Origin: Bacillus sp. NP157
GTDB lineage: Bacteria; Pseudomonadota; Gammaproteobacteria; Xanthomonadales; Rhodanobacteraceae
Direction of reading: 5' to 3'
Assembly (NCBI GenBank): GCA_018889975.1
Contig: CP076546.1
Location: 248,001-312,000, forward strand
DNA: 64,000 nt
Below the pieces are notes generated by a model, which had not been told where the DNA came from, ran no database searches, and saw nothing but the letters and a program-made list of their open reading frames with translations. This document shows positions 43,677 through 53,534 of the stretch, one piece after another (within the stretch, counting starts at the first letter, position 1; the number at the start of each line of letters is the position of its first letter). The translations under genes were made by a program, and so were the position numbers.

Positions 43677-46636
43677 GCGGTCTTTTTCTTCTTTGCGGCC
43701 GGTGCCGCCTTGGTCGTGGTCTTGCCGGCGGCCTTCGTCGCCGTCGTCTTCTTTGCAGCAGCCGTGGCCGCCGGCTTCGTCTTCGCCGCGGCCTTCGGTG
43801 CCGGGGCAGTGCCCGGCTTCAGGTGCGGCAGCAGGAAGCGCCCGGTATGCGAGGATTTGGTCGCCGCCACCGTTTCCGGCGTGCCGCTGACCAGGATCTG
43901 TCCGCCGCCGGAACCGCCTTCGGGGCCGAGGTCGACCAGCCAGTCCGCCGTCTTGATGACGTCGAGGTTGTGCTCGATCACCACCACGGTGTTGCCGTGC
44001 TCGACCAGCCGGTGCAGTACGTCGAGCAACTGCTCGATATCGTGGAAGTGCAGGCCGGTGGTCGGTTCGTCCAGGATGTACAGCGTGCTGCCCGTGTCGC
44101 GCTTGGACAGTTCCTTCGACAGCTTCACGCGCTGCGCTTCGCCGCCGGACAACGTGGTCGCGCTCTGGCCAAGCTTGATGTAGTCCAGGCCGACCGCCCG
44201 CAGCGTTTCCAGCTTGCGCGCGATGACCGGCACGTTCTCGAACAGCTTGAACGCATCTTCCACCGTCATGTCGAGCACGTCCGCGATGGTGTGGCCCTTG
44301 TACAGGACCTCCAGCGTTTCGCGGTTGTAGCGCTTGCCATGGCAGACGTCGCAAGGCACGTACACATCGGGGAGGAAGTGCATCTCCACCTTGATCATGC
44401 CGTCGCCTTCGCAGGCCTCGCAGCGGCCACCGCGCACGTTGAAGCTGAAGCGTCCCGCCTGGTAGCCGCGCTGGCGCGCTTCGGGCACCTGCGAGTAGAG
44501 CTCGCGCAGCGGGGTGAACAGGCCGGTGTACGTCGCCGGGTTCGAGCGTGGGGTGCGGCCGATCGGCGACTGGTCGATGTCGACGACCTTGTCGAACAGG
44601 TTCAGGCCTTCGATGGACTCGTACGGCGCTGGCTGTTCGCCTGCCCCGTTCAGTTCCATCGCTGCGATGCGGTAGAAGGTGTCGTTGATCAGCGTGGACT
44701 TACCCGAGCCGGACACGCCGGTGACGCAGGTAAACGTGCCCACGGGCACGCGCAGGTCGACGTCCTTCAGGTTGTTGCCGGTGGCGCCCTTCAGCTCGAC
44801 CCACTGGCCGTCCTTCGCCTCGCGGCGCTTCGCCGGCACCTTGATGCCGCGTTCGCCGCTGAGGTACTTGGCTGTGATCGAGCGCGGCGACTTCATCAGC
44901 TGTTCGAAGGTGCCTTCGCCGACGATGGCGCCGCCATGCACGCCCGCACCGGGGCCGATGTCCAGGATGTGGTCGGCGGCACGGATCGCGTCTTCGTCAT
45001 GCTCGACCACGATCACCGTGTTACCGAGGTCGCGCAGGCGCGTAAGCGTGCCGAGCAGGCGCTCGTTATCGCGCTGGTGCAGGCCGATCGACGGCTCGTC
45101 GAGCACGTACATCACGCCGACGAGGCCGGCACCGATCTGGCTGGCCAGGCGGATGCGCTGCGCTTCGCCACCGGACAGGGAATCGGCCTGGCGATCCAGG
45201 GTGAGGTAGTTGAGCCCGACGTCGTTGAGGAAAGTCAGGCGCTCGCGGATCTCCTTGACGATCTTCACCGCGATCTCGCCGCGCCAGCCGGCGAGCTTCA
45301 GCGTGGCGAAGAAATCCAGCGCGTTGTCTATCGCCAGCGAGGTTATCTGGGGGATCGCCATGTCGGCGACGAACACGTTGCGCGCGGACGGATTGAGGCG
45401 CTGGCCGCCGCAATCCGGGCACGGATGGTCCGCGATGTAGCGCTGCAACTCTTCGCGCACCGCCACCGATTCGGTTTCGCGGTAGCGGCGTTCGAGGTTG
45501 TTGAGGATGCCTTCGAACTTGTGCTCGCGGGTGACCTTGCCGCCGCGGTCGGTGATGTAGCGGAACGGGATGAGTTCCTTGCCCGAGCCGTACAGCACGG
45601 CGTTCTGCTGAGTCTTGGTCAGCTGGCGCCAGGGCGTCTCCGCGTCGAAGCCGTAATGCTTCGCCAGGGAGATGATCATCTGGAAGTAGTACGCGTTGCG
45701 ACGGTCCCAGCCGCGGATCGCACCGCCCGCGAGGCTGAGCTCGGGGTGGCCGACGACGCGCGCGGGGTCGAACACCTGGGTCACGCCCAGGCCGTCGCAG
45801 GTCGGGCAGGCGCCGACCGGCGAGTTGAACGAGAACAGGCGCGGCTCGAGTTCCGGCAGCGAGTAGTCGCACATCGGGCAGGAGAAACGCGACGAGAACA
45901 CTTGCTCGGTCGCCTTCGCGTCGTCCATGTTGACCAGGATGGCGATGCCGTCGCCCAGGCGCAGGGCTGTTTCAAACGACTCGGCCAGGCGCTGCTTGAT
46001 GTCGTCGCGCGGGCGGAAGCGGTCGATCACCGCTTCGATGGTGTGCTTCTGGCGCAGGGTAAGCGGCGGGACGGCGTCCAGGTCGTAGACCTCGCCGTCG
46101 ACGCGCGCACGGACGAAGCCCTGCGCACGCAACTGCTCGAACACCTGGACATGTTCGCCCTTGCGCTCGCGGATGACTGGCGCCAGCAGCATCCAGCGCT
46201 TTTCGGCATCCTGCGCCATGGCCGAATCGACCATCTGGCTGACGGTCTGTGCCTCCAGCGGGATGCCGTGGTTCGGGCAACGGGGCGTGCCGACGCGCGC
46301 GTAGAGCAGGCGCAGGTAGTCGTACACCTCGGTGATCGTACCGACGGTGGAGCGGGGGTTGTGCGACGTCGACTTCTGCTCGATCGAGATGGCCGGCGAG
46401 AGGCCTTCGATCGTGTCCACGTCCGGCTTTTCCATCATCGAGAGGAACTGCCGCGCGTAGGCGGACAGGGACTCCACGTAACGGCGCTGGCCTTCGGCGT
46501 AGATCGTGTCGAAGGCGAGCGAAGATTTGCCGGACCCGGACAGCCCCGTAATGACAATGAGCTTGTCACGGGGCAGGTCGAGGTCGATGTTCTTGAGATT
46601 GTGCGTGCGGGCGCCGCGGATGCGAATGCTGTCCAT
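43673..46636 (-). CDS. uvrA: Excinuclease ABC subunit A
   Basis: This is the DNA damage sensor of nucleotide excision repair, 987 aa. It has two ABC ATPase cassettes: Walker [15 protein letters not shown] near the start and [14 protein letters not shown] in the second half. Signatures [12 protein letters not shown] and [12 protein letters not shown] and zinc-binding CxxC pairs (CPMC, CPDC, CEAC, CDVC) are present. After the conserved end (about residue 940) there is a tail of about 45 residues made of Lys, Ala, Thr and Pro, absent from E. coli UvrA (940 aa). Confidence 0.96.
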   Translation of the reverse strand: MDSIRIRGARTHNLKNIDLDLPRDKLIVITGLSGSGKSSLAFDTIYAEGQRRYVESLSAYARQFLSMMEKPDVDTIEGLSPAISIEQKSTSHNPRSTVGTITEVYDYLRLLYARVGTPRCPNHGIPLEAQTVSQMVDSAMAQDAEKRWMLLAPVIRERKGEHVQVFEQLRAQGFVRARVDGEVYDLDAVPPLTLRQKHTIEAVIDRFRPRDDIKQRLAESFETALRLGDGIAILVNMDDAKATEQVFSSRFSCPMCDYSLPELEPRLFSFNSPVGACPTCDGLGVTQVFDPARVVGHPELSLAGGAIRGWDRRNAYYFQMIISLAKHYGFDAETPWRQLTKTQQNAVLYGSGKELIPFRYITDRGGKVTREHKFEGILNNLERRYRETESVAVREELQRYIADHPCPDCGGQRLNPSARNVFVADMAIPQITSLAIDNALDFFATLKLAGWRGEIAVKIVKEIRERLTFLNDVGLNYLTLDRQADSLSGGEAQRIRLASQIGAGLVGVMYVLDEPSIGLHQRDNERLLGTLTRLRDLGNTVIVVEHDEDAIRAADHILDIGPGAGVHGGAIVGEGTFEQLMKSPRSITAKYLSGERGIKVPAKRREAKDGQWVELKGATGNNLKDVDLRVPVGTFTCVTGVSGSGKSTLINDTFYRIAAMELNGAGEQPAPYESIEGLNLFDKVVDIDQSPIGRTPRSNPATYTGLFTPLRELYSQVPEARQRGYQAGRFSFNVRGGRCEACEGDGMIKVEMHFLPDVYVPCDVCHGKRYNRETLEVLYKGHTIADVLDMTVEDAFKLFENVPVIARKLETLRAVGLDYIKLGQSATTLSGGEAQRVKLSKELSKRDTGSTLYILDEPTTGLHFHDIEQLLDVLHRLVEHGNTVVVIEHNLDVIKTADWLVDLGPEGGSGGGQILVSGTPETVAATKSSHTGRFLLPHLKPGTAPAPKAAAKTKPAATAAAKKTTATKAAGKTTTKAAPAAKKKKTA

Positions 46637-46775
46637 GTGCCGACGTAGATGGGGGAAAGCGACGACTATACCAAGGGGTAGTGACGGTCAGGTCAGCCCC
46701 ATGTCTCCACGACCTCGGCTACCATGCCTCGTCCCCCGGGGAGGGGCATCCACCATCATGAAGAGGAATCGAACC

Positions 46776-47294
46776 ATGCGGAAATGGACAGGGATCGCAG
46801 CCGGCGTGCTGCTGGCGATGGGCGCGGCAGGCCAGGCCATGGCAGCGCCGCCCAGCGAGGCGCAGGTGCGCCAGCTGATGGACGCCGTGGGAATGGGCCG
46901 CATGCTCAGCCAGATGAACAGCCAGATGGCCGGCGTGATGGCGAACGCGCTGCCGTGCGTGCCGGCCAGCTACTGGCAGGGTTTCGTGGATGCGAATGCC
47001 ACCAACCAGCTGATCGGCCGCATGGTGCCGGTCTACCAGAAGCACTTCACGGCCGAAGACATCGACGGCCTGCTCAAGTTCTACAAGTCGCCGCTGGGCC
47101 AGAAGGTCATCACCCAGATGCCGGCCACCATGGCCGAGGGCATGCAGGTCGGTAAGCAGTGGGGCCAGGAACGCGGCCAGCAGATGATTTCCCAGCTGCA
47201 GGGCCAGGGCACGCTGAACGCCCAGGGCCAGTGCCCGGCGACCGGCCAGGCCGGCAAGCCCGCCGCCACCCCGGCCCCCGCCAAGAAAAAGTAG
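46776..47294 (+). CDS. DUF2059 domain exported protein
   Basis: The ATG at 46776 has GAGG 9 nt upstream and gives a signal peptide (to about residue 24, ending AMAAP). An ATG at 46758 is an alternative. The DUF2059 helical domain (about 75-150) has [21 protein letters not shown]. The C-terminal end is Pro/Ala/Lys-rich ([11 protein letters not shown]) and stops at a TAG inside a REP sequence. The length is 172 aa. The function is unknown. Confidence 0.82.
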   Translation: MRKWTGIAAGVLLAMGAAGQAMAAPPSEAQVRQLMDAVGMGRMLSQMNSQMAGVMANALPCVPASYWQGFVDANATNQLIGRMVPVYQKHFTAEDIDGLLKFYKSPLGQKVITQMPATMAEGMQVGKQWGQERGQQMISQLQGQGTLNAQGQCPATGQAGKPAATPAPAKKK

Positions 47295-47466
47295 GAGCGC
47301 GCCTGCGCGCGATCGACCGTGCCATGGACGGCGCGGTCGGCGAGGGTGACTGACCCATTGGCTCAATAAGATCTTGTTCGTATCACAATAAAATGTTGTT
47401 TTTATTGACTTTTGTATTCTGGACAACGTTGCGGACCCATTCGGTCGCGCGCAGGCGCGCTCCTAC
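47291..47466. repeat. REP doublet (REPIN-like), pair 5, with AT-rich centre
   Basis: Inverted REPs lie at 47291-47311 and 47446-47466, a 176-bp unit. The left REP supplies the DUF2059 stop codon (47292-47294). The centre (about 47360-47420) is strikingly AT-rich compared with the rest of the window and contains the inverted repeat AATAAAA/TTTTTATT, which could serve as a terminator. Confidence 0.8.
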
Positions 47467-47476
47467 AACCGCCTGA

Positions 47477-47506
47477 TTGACCTTGGCTTTTCGGCTCCGC
47501 TATAAT
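47477..47506 (+). promoter_or_regulatory. Sigma-70 promoter of rplU-rpmA
   Basis: -35 TTGACC (47477-47482) and a perfect -10 TATAAT (47501-47506) are spaced by 18 bp. The predicted transcript start lies about 57 bp before the rplU ATG. A REP ends 10 bp upstream of the -35. Confidence 0.8.
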
Positions 47507-47569
47507 TCGCGGTTCGTAACACCCGCAACACCCTAAAAAGAACTACATAATCAGTAACAGGAATCCATC

Positions 47570-47884
47570 ATGAGCTACGCAGTCATCAAGACCGGTGGCA
47601 AGCAGTACCGCGTTATGCAGGGCGAAGTCCTGCGCGTTGAGTTGCTGCCCGCCGAAGTCGATGCCACCTTCACGTTCGAGGAAGTCCTCCTCATCGGTGA
47701 AGGCGAGTCGATCACCGTTGGCGCCCCGCTGGTCGCCGGTGCCACCGTCAGCGCGAAGATCCGCGCCCACGGCCGCGCCGATAAGATCCGCATCGTCAAG
47801 TTCCGTCGTCGCAAGCACTACAAGCGTACGCAGGGACATCGTCAGCATTACACCGAAATCGAGATCACGGGCATCAACGCCTGA
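47570..47884 (+). CDS. rplU: 50S ribosomal protein L21
   Basis: The 104-aa protein starts [15 protein letters not shown], the L21 signature, and contains [16 protein letters not shown] near the C-terminus, which binds 23S rRNA. It is the first gene of the rplU-rpmA pair, 21 bp before rpmA, driven by the strong promoter at 47477. Confidence 0.97.
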   Translation: MSYAVIKTGGKQYRVMQGEVLRVELLPAEVDATFTFEEVLLIGEGESITVGAPLVAGATVSAKIRAHGRADKIRIVKFRRRKHYKRTQGHRQHYTEIEITGINA

Positions 47885-47905
47885 GTCGCCGGAGGATATT
47901 GAGTC

Positions 47906-48163
47906 ATGGCACATAAAAAAGGCGTAGGTTCCAGCCGTAACGGTCGCGATTCGAACCCGAAGTATCTCGGTGTGAAGATCTATGGCGGCCAGGCTGTCGA
48001 AGCCGGCAACATCATCGTTCGTCAGCGTGGCACCAAGTTCCACGCTGGCGTGGGCGTCGGCCTCGGCCGCGACCACACCCTGTTCGCGCTGGTCGATGGC
48101 ACGGTTGCCTTCAAGACCCGCGGCGACAAGGGTCGCAAGTTCGTCGACGTCGTCCAGGCGTAA
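47906..48163 (+). CDS. rpmA: 50S ribosomal protein L27
   Basis: The 85-aa protein starts [17 protein letters not shown], the L27 signature whose N-terminal tail reaches the peptidyl transferase centre. A ribosome site (GGAGG) precedes the ATG. A terminator follows at 48184-48212, which separates it from obgE, though read-through is likely as in other gammaproteobacteria. Confidence 0.97.
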   Translation: MAHKKGVGSSRNGRDSNPKYLGVKIYGGQAVEAGNIIVRQRGTKFHAGVGVGLGRDHTLFALVDGTVAFKTRGDKGRKFVDVVQA

Positions 48164-48183
48164 GCCGTACCGACGCGACAGCG

Positions 48184-48212
48184 AAGGCCCCGCCCAACGG
48201 CGGGGCTTTTCG
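48184..48212 (+). terminator. Terminator after rpmA
   Basis: AAGGCCCCGCC and GGCGGGGCTTTT form a stem around AAC, followed by a T-rich stretch (TTTTCGTTTG). It lies 20 bp after the rpmA stop. Confidence 0.8.
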
Positions 48213-48219
48213 TTTGTAA

Positions 48220-49317
<1,098 letters not shown>

Positions 49318-49341
49318 CGCGCTCCTGCTCAATCAGGTAGC

Positions 49342-49368
49342 AGAAAGCCGGCTTGCGCCGGCTTTCTT
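49342..49368. terminator. Terminator after obgE
   Basis: AGAAAGCCGGC and GCCGGCTTTCT pair around TTGC-type loop bases. It lies 25 bp after the obgE stop and can also serve the convergent PIN-domain gene. Confidence 0.8.
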
Positions 49369-49401
49369 ATAACTGCCGGTGTGACTTCCCCGGCACCATG
49401 G

Positions 49402-49821
49402 CTAGTCCGGCAGCATCTCGATGTTCCGTCTCGCGCACACATCGTGGAAGTCGCCGTGATTGAAGCCTACGAAGCCATCGATGCGCACCTCGGGGTCTTC
49501 CATGATCGACCGGAGGATGTGGTCTACCAGGCTGAAGGTATGCCCTCGGTTTCCGAGCGTGAAGTCGAGTGAGCTGTCGCGGTAAGGCAGGTCGTTGATG
49601 AGCTCGTTCCCGTCGCGCTTCAAGATCTTTCTGAGGCGTTCTCCGTCCGACGCATTGCGGGCAAGGCGCGTATCCACGAACTCAAAAAGAGTGGGCCAGG
49701 GAATGAGTAGATGATGGGTCGCCAGGTCTTCTTCCAGAATCAGGGCCGTGGTGTGGTGCCGATCTCCCTTGGTCAGGAGTGCGATCCAGAATCCGGTATC
49801 TACCAGGACTTTCTTGGTCAT
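49402..49821 (-). CDS. PIN domain protein, likely toxin RNase (VapC-like)
   Basis: The 139-aa protein is a PIN-domain fold. The four acidic metal-binding positions are visible as Asp8 (VLVDTGFW), Glu47 (PTLFEFVD), Asp100 (FSLVDHIL) and Asp124 (NHGDFHDVC). Such proteins are Mg-dependent RNases, often toxins. The start overlaps the stop of the upstream small gene by one base (TGATG), the coupling usual for antitoxin-toxin pairs. The pair lies between the housekeeping genes obgE and rpsT, which suggests an insertion. Confidence 0.85.
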   Translation of the reverse strand: MTKKVLVDTGFWIALLTKGDRHHTTALILEEDLATHHLLIPWPTLFEFVDTRLARNASDGERLRKILKRDGNELINDLPYRDSSLDFTLGNRGHTFSLVDHILRSIMEDPEVRIDGFVGFNHGDFHDVCARRNIEMLPD

Positions 49822-50144
49822 CAGGCGTCGTCCTGATCAGGCGTGGCGTCTCCATGTCCCTGCCAGGGCGATCCGCGCCGCTTGCCAGATATGAAGCGAC
49901 CCCTGTTCTGACCGTCATCTCCCGTCCAGATGACGTAGATGCGGTCAGATTTCGAGACCGACACGTGCTCATCGATCTGCGTCTTCACGAAATCGGGCGG
50001 GTCGTCGGTTGAGGGAATGTCGAGCTTCAATACTGCGAGATTGTCGCCGCACTCTACCGCGCCGATATTGTCGAACCAGCGATATAGGCCCGGGTAATCG
50101 GCTTTAACCCCGAAGGCGTAGGAAATCCATATGGTCTTCTTCAT
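49821..50144 (-). CDS. Small protein paired with the PIN domain gene (possible new-type antitoxin)
   Basis: The 107-aa protein is coupled to the PIN-domain gene by TGATG. It lacks the AbrB, RHH, Phd or HTH motifs expected of VapB antitoxins. The N-terminus (MKKTIWISYAFGVKADYPGL) alternates a beta strand and a helix, followed by AVLKLDIPS and RIYVIWTGDD strands, suggesting a ferredoxin-like fold of the Cas2/VapD kind. The C-terminal 25 residues are polar and acidic (ending TPDQDDA). It may be an antitoxin or an independent protein. The fold call is by eye only. Confidence 0.6.
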   Translation of the reverse strand: MKKTIWISYAFGVKADYPGLYRWFDNIGAVECGDNLAVLKLDIPSTDDPPDFVKTQIDEHVSVSKSDRIYVIWTGDDGQNRGRFISGKRRGSPWQGHGDATPDQDDA

Positions 50145-50344
50145 GTCAGTCCTTTGGTTGAGCGGAGCCTGCTGTGGCTTAGCTCAAGCCTACGGTCTTC
50201 TCGTTCCAACGCCAGTCTCGTGTGCCTTGGTACGCTGTAGTCGTTCGCTGTATTGCTGTAGGGTGGTGGTTCGCAAGGGCGGCGCAAAAGGCGGAGTGTT
50301 TGGCGCGCTTGCCGTGGCTCTCGGCGTCGGCGCGCACTAGACAA
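50145..50344. other. Unassigned 200-bp stretch upstream of the PIN-domain pair
   Basis: This region between the small PIN partner and the rpsT terminator has no convincing gene. Overlapping frames on both strands are low-quality. Base composition and codon patterns differ from the neighbours (more T, fewer GC-ending codons), which fits acquired DNA. It probably holds the promoter of the pair. Confidence 0.4.
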
Positions 50345-50373
50345 CAAAAAAGCCGGCTTGCGCCGGCTTTTTC
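50345..50373 (-). terminator. Terminator after rpsT
   Basis: AAAAAAGCCGGC and GCCGGCTTTTT pair around a 4-base loop with A/T runs on both sides. It lies 25 bp after the rpsT stop on the minus strand. Confidence 0.85.
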
Positions 50374-50397
50374 GCGAACAGCGATGTCGCGCAGGCG

Positions 50398-50661
50398 TTA
50401 AGCCAGTTCGCGGATCTTCGCGTTCAGGCGGCTCTTGTGGCGAGCGGCCTTGTTCTTGTGGATCAGGCCGCGGGCGGCGTAGCGGTCCATGACCGGCACG
50501 GCGACGGCGTAAGCCGAGGCAGCAGCTGCCTTATCCTTGGCGTCGATCGCCTTGACGACCTTCTTCAGTGCGGAACGCACCATGGAACGCGCGCTGACGT
50601 TGCGCAGCCGGCGCTGCTCCGACTGACGCGCACGCTTCTTCGCGGACTTGATGTTGGCCAA
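50398..50661 (-). CDS. rpsT: 30S ribosomal protein S20
   Basis: The protein begins with a TTG start at 50661 and reads (M)[17 protein letters not shown], 87 aa, the same length as E. coli S20, which also uses a UUG start. The longer in-frame start upstream adds residues with no family match. A GGAG ribosome site lies upstream. It is divergent from murJ, the conserved rpsT/murJ arrangement. The weak start may permit autoregulation, as described in E. coli. Confidence 0.95.
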   Translation of the reverse strand: MANIKSAKKRARQSEQRRLRNVSARSMVRSALKKVVKAIDAKDKAAAASAYAVAVPVMDRYAARGLIHKNKAARHKSRLNAKIRELA

Positions 50662-50862
50662 GGTAAAGCTCCAGAGTTCGGTGGGTTTTAAAAAAGACGC
50701 CCATTGTGATGCCAAACTGGGGCAGCGTCAATAGGTTAGCCCCGCGCGGGGCGCCCGGGCGGGAGAGGCCGGCTCGGGATGCCCGGGACGTGCCAGAACG
50801 CGGACTGTCCGCCGACCGCCCGGCTTTGTCAAACTAGCGGTTTACCGGTAAGCCAGGCACGG

Positions 50863-52470
50863 ATGAAAACCCCCAGCCTTCTCCGCGGCGTGCTGTCCTT
50901 CAGCGGCATGACCATGGTCTCGCGCGTGCTCGGCCTGGTCCGCGACATGGCGATCAACGCATCGTTCGGCGCCAACGCCGCCACCGACGCCTTCTGGGTG
51001 GCGTTCCGCATCCCCAACTTCATGCGCCGCCTGTTCGCCGAGGGCTCGTTTTCCACGGCCTTCGTCCCCGTGTTTACCGAGGTCAAGGAGACCCGTCCGC
51101 ACGCCGAGCTGAAGTCCTTGATGGCGCGCACGTCGGGCACGCTCGGTGGCGTGTTGCTGATCGTCGCGGCGATGGGCGTGATCTTCGCCCCGCAGGTCAC
51201 CGCGCTGTTTTCGCCCGGCGCGGTGGAGACGCCGGAAAAATTCGAGCTCACGGTGAGCCTGCTGCGGCTGACGTTCCCGTTCCTGCTGTTCGTTTCGCTG
51301 ACGGCGCTGTGCGGTGGGGCCCTGAACAGCTTCCACCGCTTCGGCCTGCCTGCGCTGACGCCGGTGATCCTCAACCTGTGCATGATCGCCGGCGCGCTGT
51401 GGCTGGCGCCGAAGTTGCACACGCCGATCATGGCGATGGGCTGGGCGATCCTGGTGGCCGGCATCCTGCAGCTGGCGTTCCAGTTGCCGGCCCTGCGCCA
51501 GCTCGACCTGCTGGCGATCCCGCGCTGGGGCTGGCAGTCGCCGGACGTGCGCCGGATCATGCGACTGATGGTGCCGACCCTGTTCGGCTCGTCGGTGGCG
51601 CAGATCAACCTGCTGCTGGATACGGTGATCGCCTCGCTGCTGGTTGCCGGTTCGCAGAGCTGGCTGTCCCAGGCCGACCGCTTCCTCGAGCTGCCGCTGG
51701 GCGTCTTCGGCGTCGCGTTGGGCACGGTGATCCTGCCGTCGCTCTCGCGCCACCACGTGGGCAGCGATCGCGAGGGATTCTCGCGCGCGCTGGACTGGGG
51801 CCTGCGCACGACGTTGCTGATCGCCGTGCCGGCCATGTTCGCGCTGATGATCCTGTCGTTCCCGCTCGTGGCCACGATCTTCCAGCACGGCGCGTTCACT
51901 GCCTTCGACACGAAAATGGCCTCCCTGTCGATCTCCGCCCTGAGCTTCGGCCTGCCTGCGTTTGCCCTGGTCAAGGTCGTGCTGCCGGCCTTCTATGCGC
52001 GCAAGGACACGACGACGCCGGTCCGCGCCGGCGTGGCGTCGCTGGTCTCCAACATGCTGCTGAACGGGCTGTTCCTGGCCCTGCTGTTCGCCCTGTGGGC
52101 GTCGCCGGCACAGAAGGCCGGTTCGTGGATGCAGGCGCTGGCCAGCATTCCCGGCCTGCACATGGCCCTGGGCCTGGCCAGCGCCGTGGCCAGCTACATC
52201 AACCTGGGCCTGCTCTGGCGCTGGCTGGGCAAGGCCGGGGTGTACGAGCGCCAGCCGGGCTGGTCGCGCCACCTGCTGCGCCTGGCGGTGGCCTGCGCCA
52301 CGATGTCCGCCGTGCTGCTCGCGGGCCTGCACGCGTGGCCCGAATGGAGCGACGTGGAAAAGTGGACCCGGGTAGGGCGCCTGGCAGTGCTGGTCGGGGC
52401 GGGCGGGGCGTCCTACCTGGCAGCCCTGTTCGCCATGGGTTTCCGCCTCTCGGAGCTGCGCGGCCGCTGA
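50863..52470 (+). CDS. murJ: Lipid II flippase MurJ
   Basis: The ATG at 50863 gives 535 aa beginning MKTPSLLRGVLSFSGMTM. About 14 transmembrane segments are visible. The MurJ signature RVLGLVRDMAINASFGANAA and the motif RIPNFMRRLFAEGSFSTAF, with conserved Arg residues in the central cavity, are present. It flips lipid-linked peptidoglycan precursors across the inner membrane. It is followed by ribF after about 90 bp, which contain a separate promoter. Confidence 0.96.
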   Translation: MKTPSLLRGVLSFSGMTMVSRVLGLVRDMAINASFGANAATDAFWVAFRIPNFMRRLFAEGSFSTAFVPVFTEVKETRPHAELKSLMARTSGTLGGVLLIVAAMGVIFAPQVTALFSPGAVETPEKFELTVSLLRLTFPFLLFVSLTALCGGALNSFHRFGLPALTPVILNLCMIAGALWLAPKLHTPIMAMGWAILVAGILQLAFQLPALRQLDLLAIPRWGWQSPDVRRIMRLMVPTLFGSSVAQINLLLDTVIASLLVAGSQSWLSQADRFLELPLGVFGVALGTVILPSLSRHHVGSDREGFSRALDWGLRTTLLIAVPAMFALMILSFPLVATIFQHGAFTAFDTKMASLSISALSFGLPAFALVKVVLPAFYARKDTTTPVRAGVASLVSNMLLNGLFLALLFALWASPAQKAGSWMQALASIPGLHMALGLASAVASYINLGLLWRWLGKAGVYERQPGWSRHLLRLAVACATMSAVLLAGLHAWPEWSDVEKWTRVGRLAVLVGAGGASYLAALFAMGFRLSELRGR

Positions 52471-52486
52471 TCCGGCGGGCCTCGCA

Positions 52487-52514
52487 TTGTGCGGCGCAAT
52501 GGGGCCGCTATACT
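52487..52514 (+). promoter_or_regulatory. Promoter-like sequence before ribF
   Basis: TTGTGC (52487-52492) and TATACT (52509-52514) are 16 bp apart. The predicted start, about 52521, coincides with an ATG opening a 13-codon frame ([13 protein letters not shown]) whose TGA overlaps the ribF ATG. Confidence 0.5.
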
Positions 52515-52558
52515 GGCCCGATGGCTTTTATTCCGCACCGACTCCAGGGTGGCCGCGC

Positions 52559-53515
52559 ATGACGCTGCGACTGCATCGCGACGTGGCAGGCGCCTGCCTG
52601 ACACCGCAGGGTAGCGTCGTCGCGATTGGCGCGTTCGATGGCCTGCACCTCGGCCACCAGGCGATCCTCTCCGAGGTGCGCCAGCGCGCCGAAGCGCGCG
52701 GCCTCGCCCCGGCGGTCATCACCTTCGACCCGCTGCCGCGTGCCTTCTTCTCGAAGGAGCCCGTGCCGCGCCTGTCCGGCGTGCGCGAGAAGGCCGAGGG
52801 CATGACCGCTGCCGGCATCGTCGAGCTGCTTTCCCTGCGCTTCGACGAAGCGCTGACGACGATGTCCGCCGAGGATTTCGTCCGCCAGGTGATCGTCGGC
52901 CGGCTCGCGGCGCGCGAAGTCTGGGTGGGTGAGGATTTCCGCTTCGGCCATCGCCGTGGCGGCGACTTTGCCCTGCTGCAGTCGATGGGCGCCGAGCTGG
53001 GCTTCACCGCCCACGCGGTGGCGCCGGTGCTGGTCGACGGCGAGCGCGTCTCCTCGTCGAAGGTGCGCACGCTGCTCGCGGAAGGCCGCTTCGCCGATGC
53101 ATCGACCCTGCTCGGCCGTCCCTTCGTCATCGACGGCCACGTAGAGCACGGCAAGCAGCTCGGCCGCGAGCTCGGCTACCCCACCGCCAACGTGCACCTG
53201 CGCGACCGGGTCAGCCCGATCCAGGGCATCTTCGCGGTGCGCATCGGCATCGGCGACGGCCCGTGCAGCTGGCCCGGCGTGGCCAGCCTGGGCTTCCGGC
53301 CCACGGTGAACGAAGTGACCGAGCCGCTGCTCGAAGCCCATCTGTTCGATTTCTCCGGCGATCTCTACGGCCAGCGCATCGGCGTGGAGTTTGTCCGCAA
53401 GTTGCGCGATGAAGAAAAATTCGACGGCCTGGACGCCCTGTGCGCGCAGATGCGCCAGGACGACCGCGCCGCCCGGCAGGCGCTGGGGATGAACCCCATC
53501 CTTGCCGATGCCTGA
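52559..53515 (+). CDS. ribF: Bifunctional riboflavin kinase / FAD synthetase
   Basis: The enzyme converts riboflavin to FMN and then FAD. The N-terminal FAD-synthetase domain has [11 protein letters not shown] near residue 22, a nucleotidyl-transferase HxGH motif, and [14 protein letters not shown]. The C-terminal riboflavin kinase domain has GYPTANVHL and [13 protein letters not shown]. The ATG at 52559 gives 318 aa and overlaps the tiny leader frame; the GTG at 52487 lacks family support. It is the first gene of ribF-ileS-lspA. Confidence 0.95.
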   Translation: MTLRLHRDVAGACLTPQGSVVAIGAFDGLHLGHQAILSEVRQRAEARGLAPAVITFDPLPRAFFSKEPVPRLSGVREKAEGMTAAGIVELLSLRFDEALTTMSAEDFVRQVIVGRLAAREVWVGEDFRFGHRRGGDFALLQSMGAELGFTAHAVAPVLVDGERVSSSKVRTLLAEGRFADASTLLGRPFVIDGHVEHGKQLGRELGYPTANVHLRDRVSPIQGIFAVRIGIGDGPCSWPGVASLGFRPTVNEVTEPLLEAHLFDFSGDLYGQRIGVEFVRKLRDEEKFDGLDALCAQMRQDDRAARQALGMNPILADA

Positions 53516-53534
53516 CACACCACGGTTGCCCGCA

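Noticed and set aside
43823-46648. A 941-codon open frame antisense to uvrA
   Set aside because: It is a shadow frame with no recognisable domains. uvrA on the other strand is fully conserved.
50131-50347. Overlapping frames of about 68-69 codons on both strands upstream of the PIN pair
   Set aside because: Neither has a ribosome site or protein-like composition, and they overlap each other almost fully.
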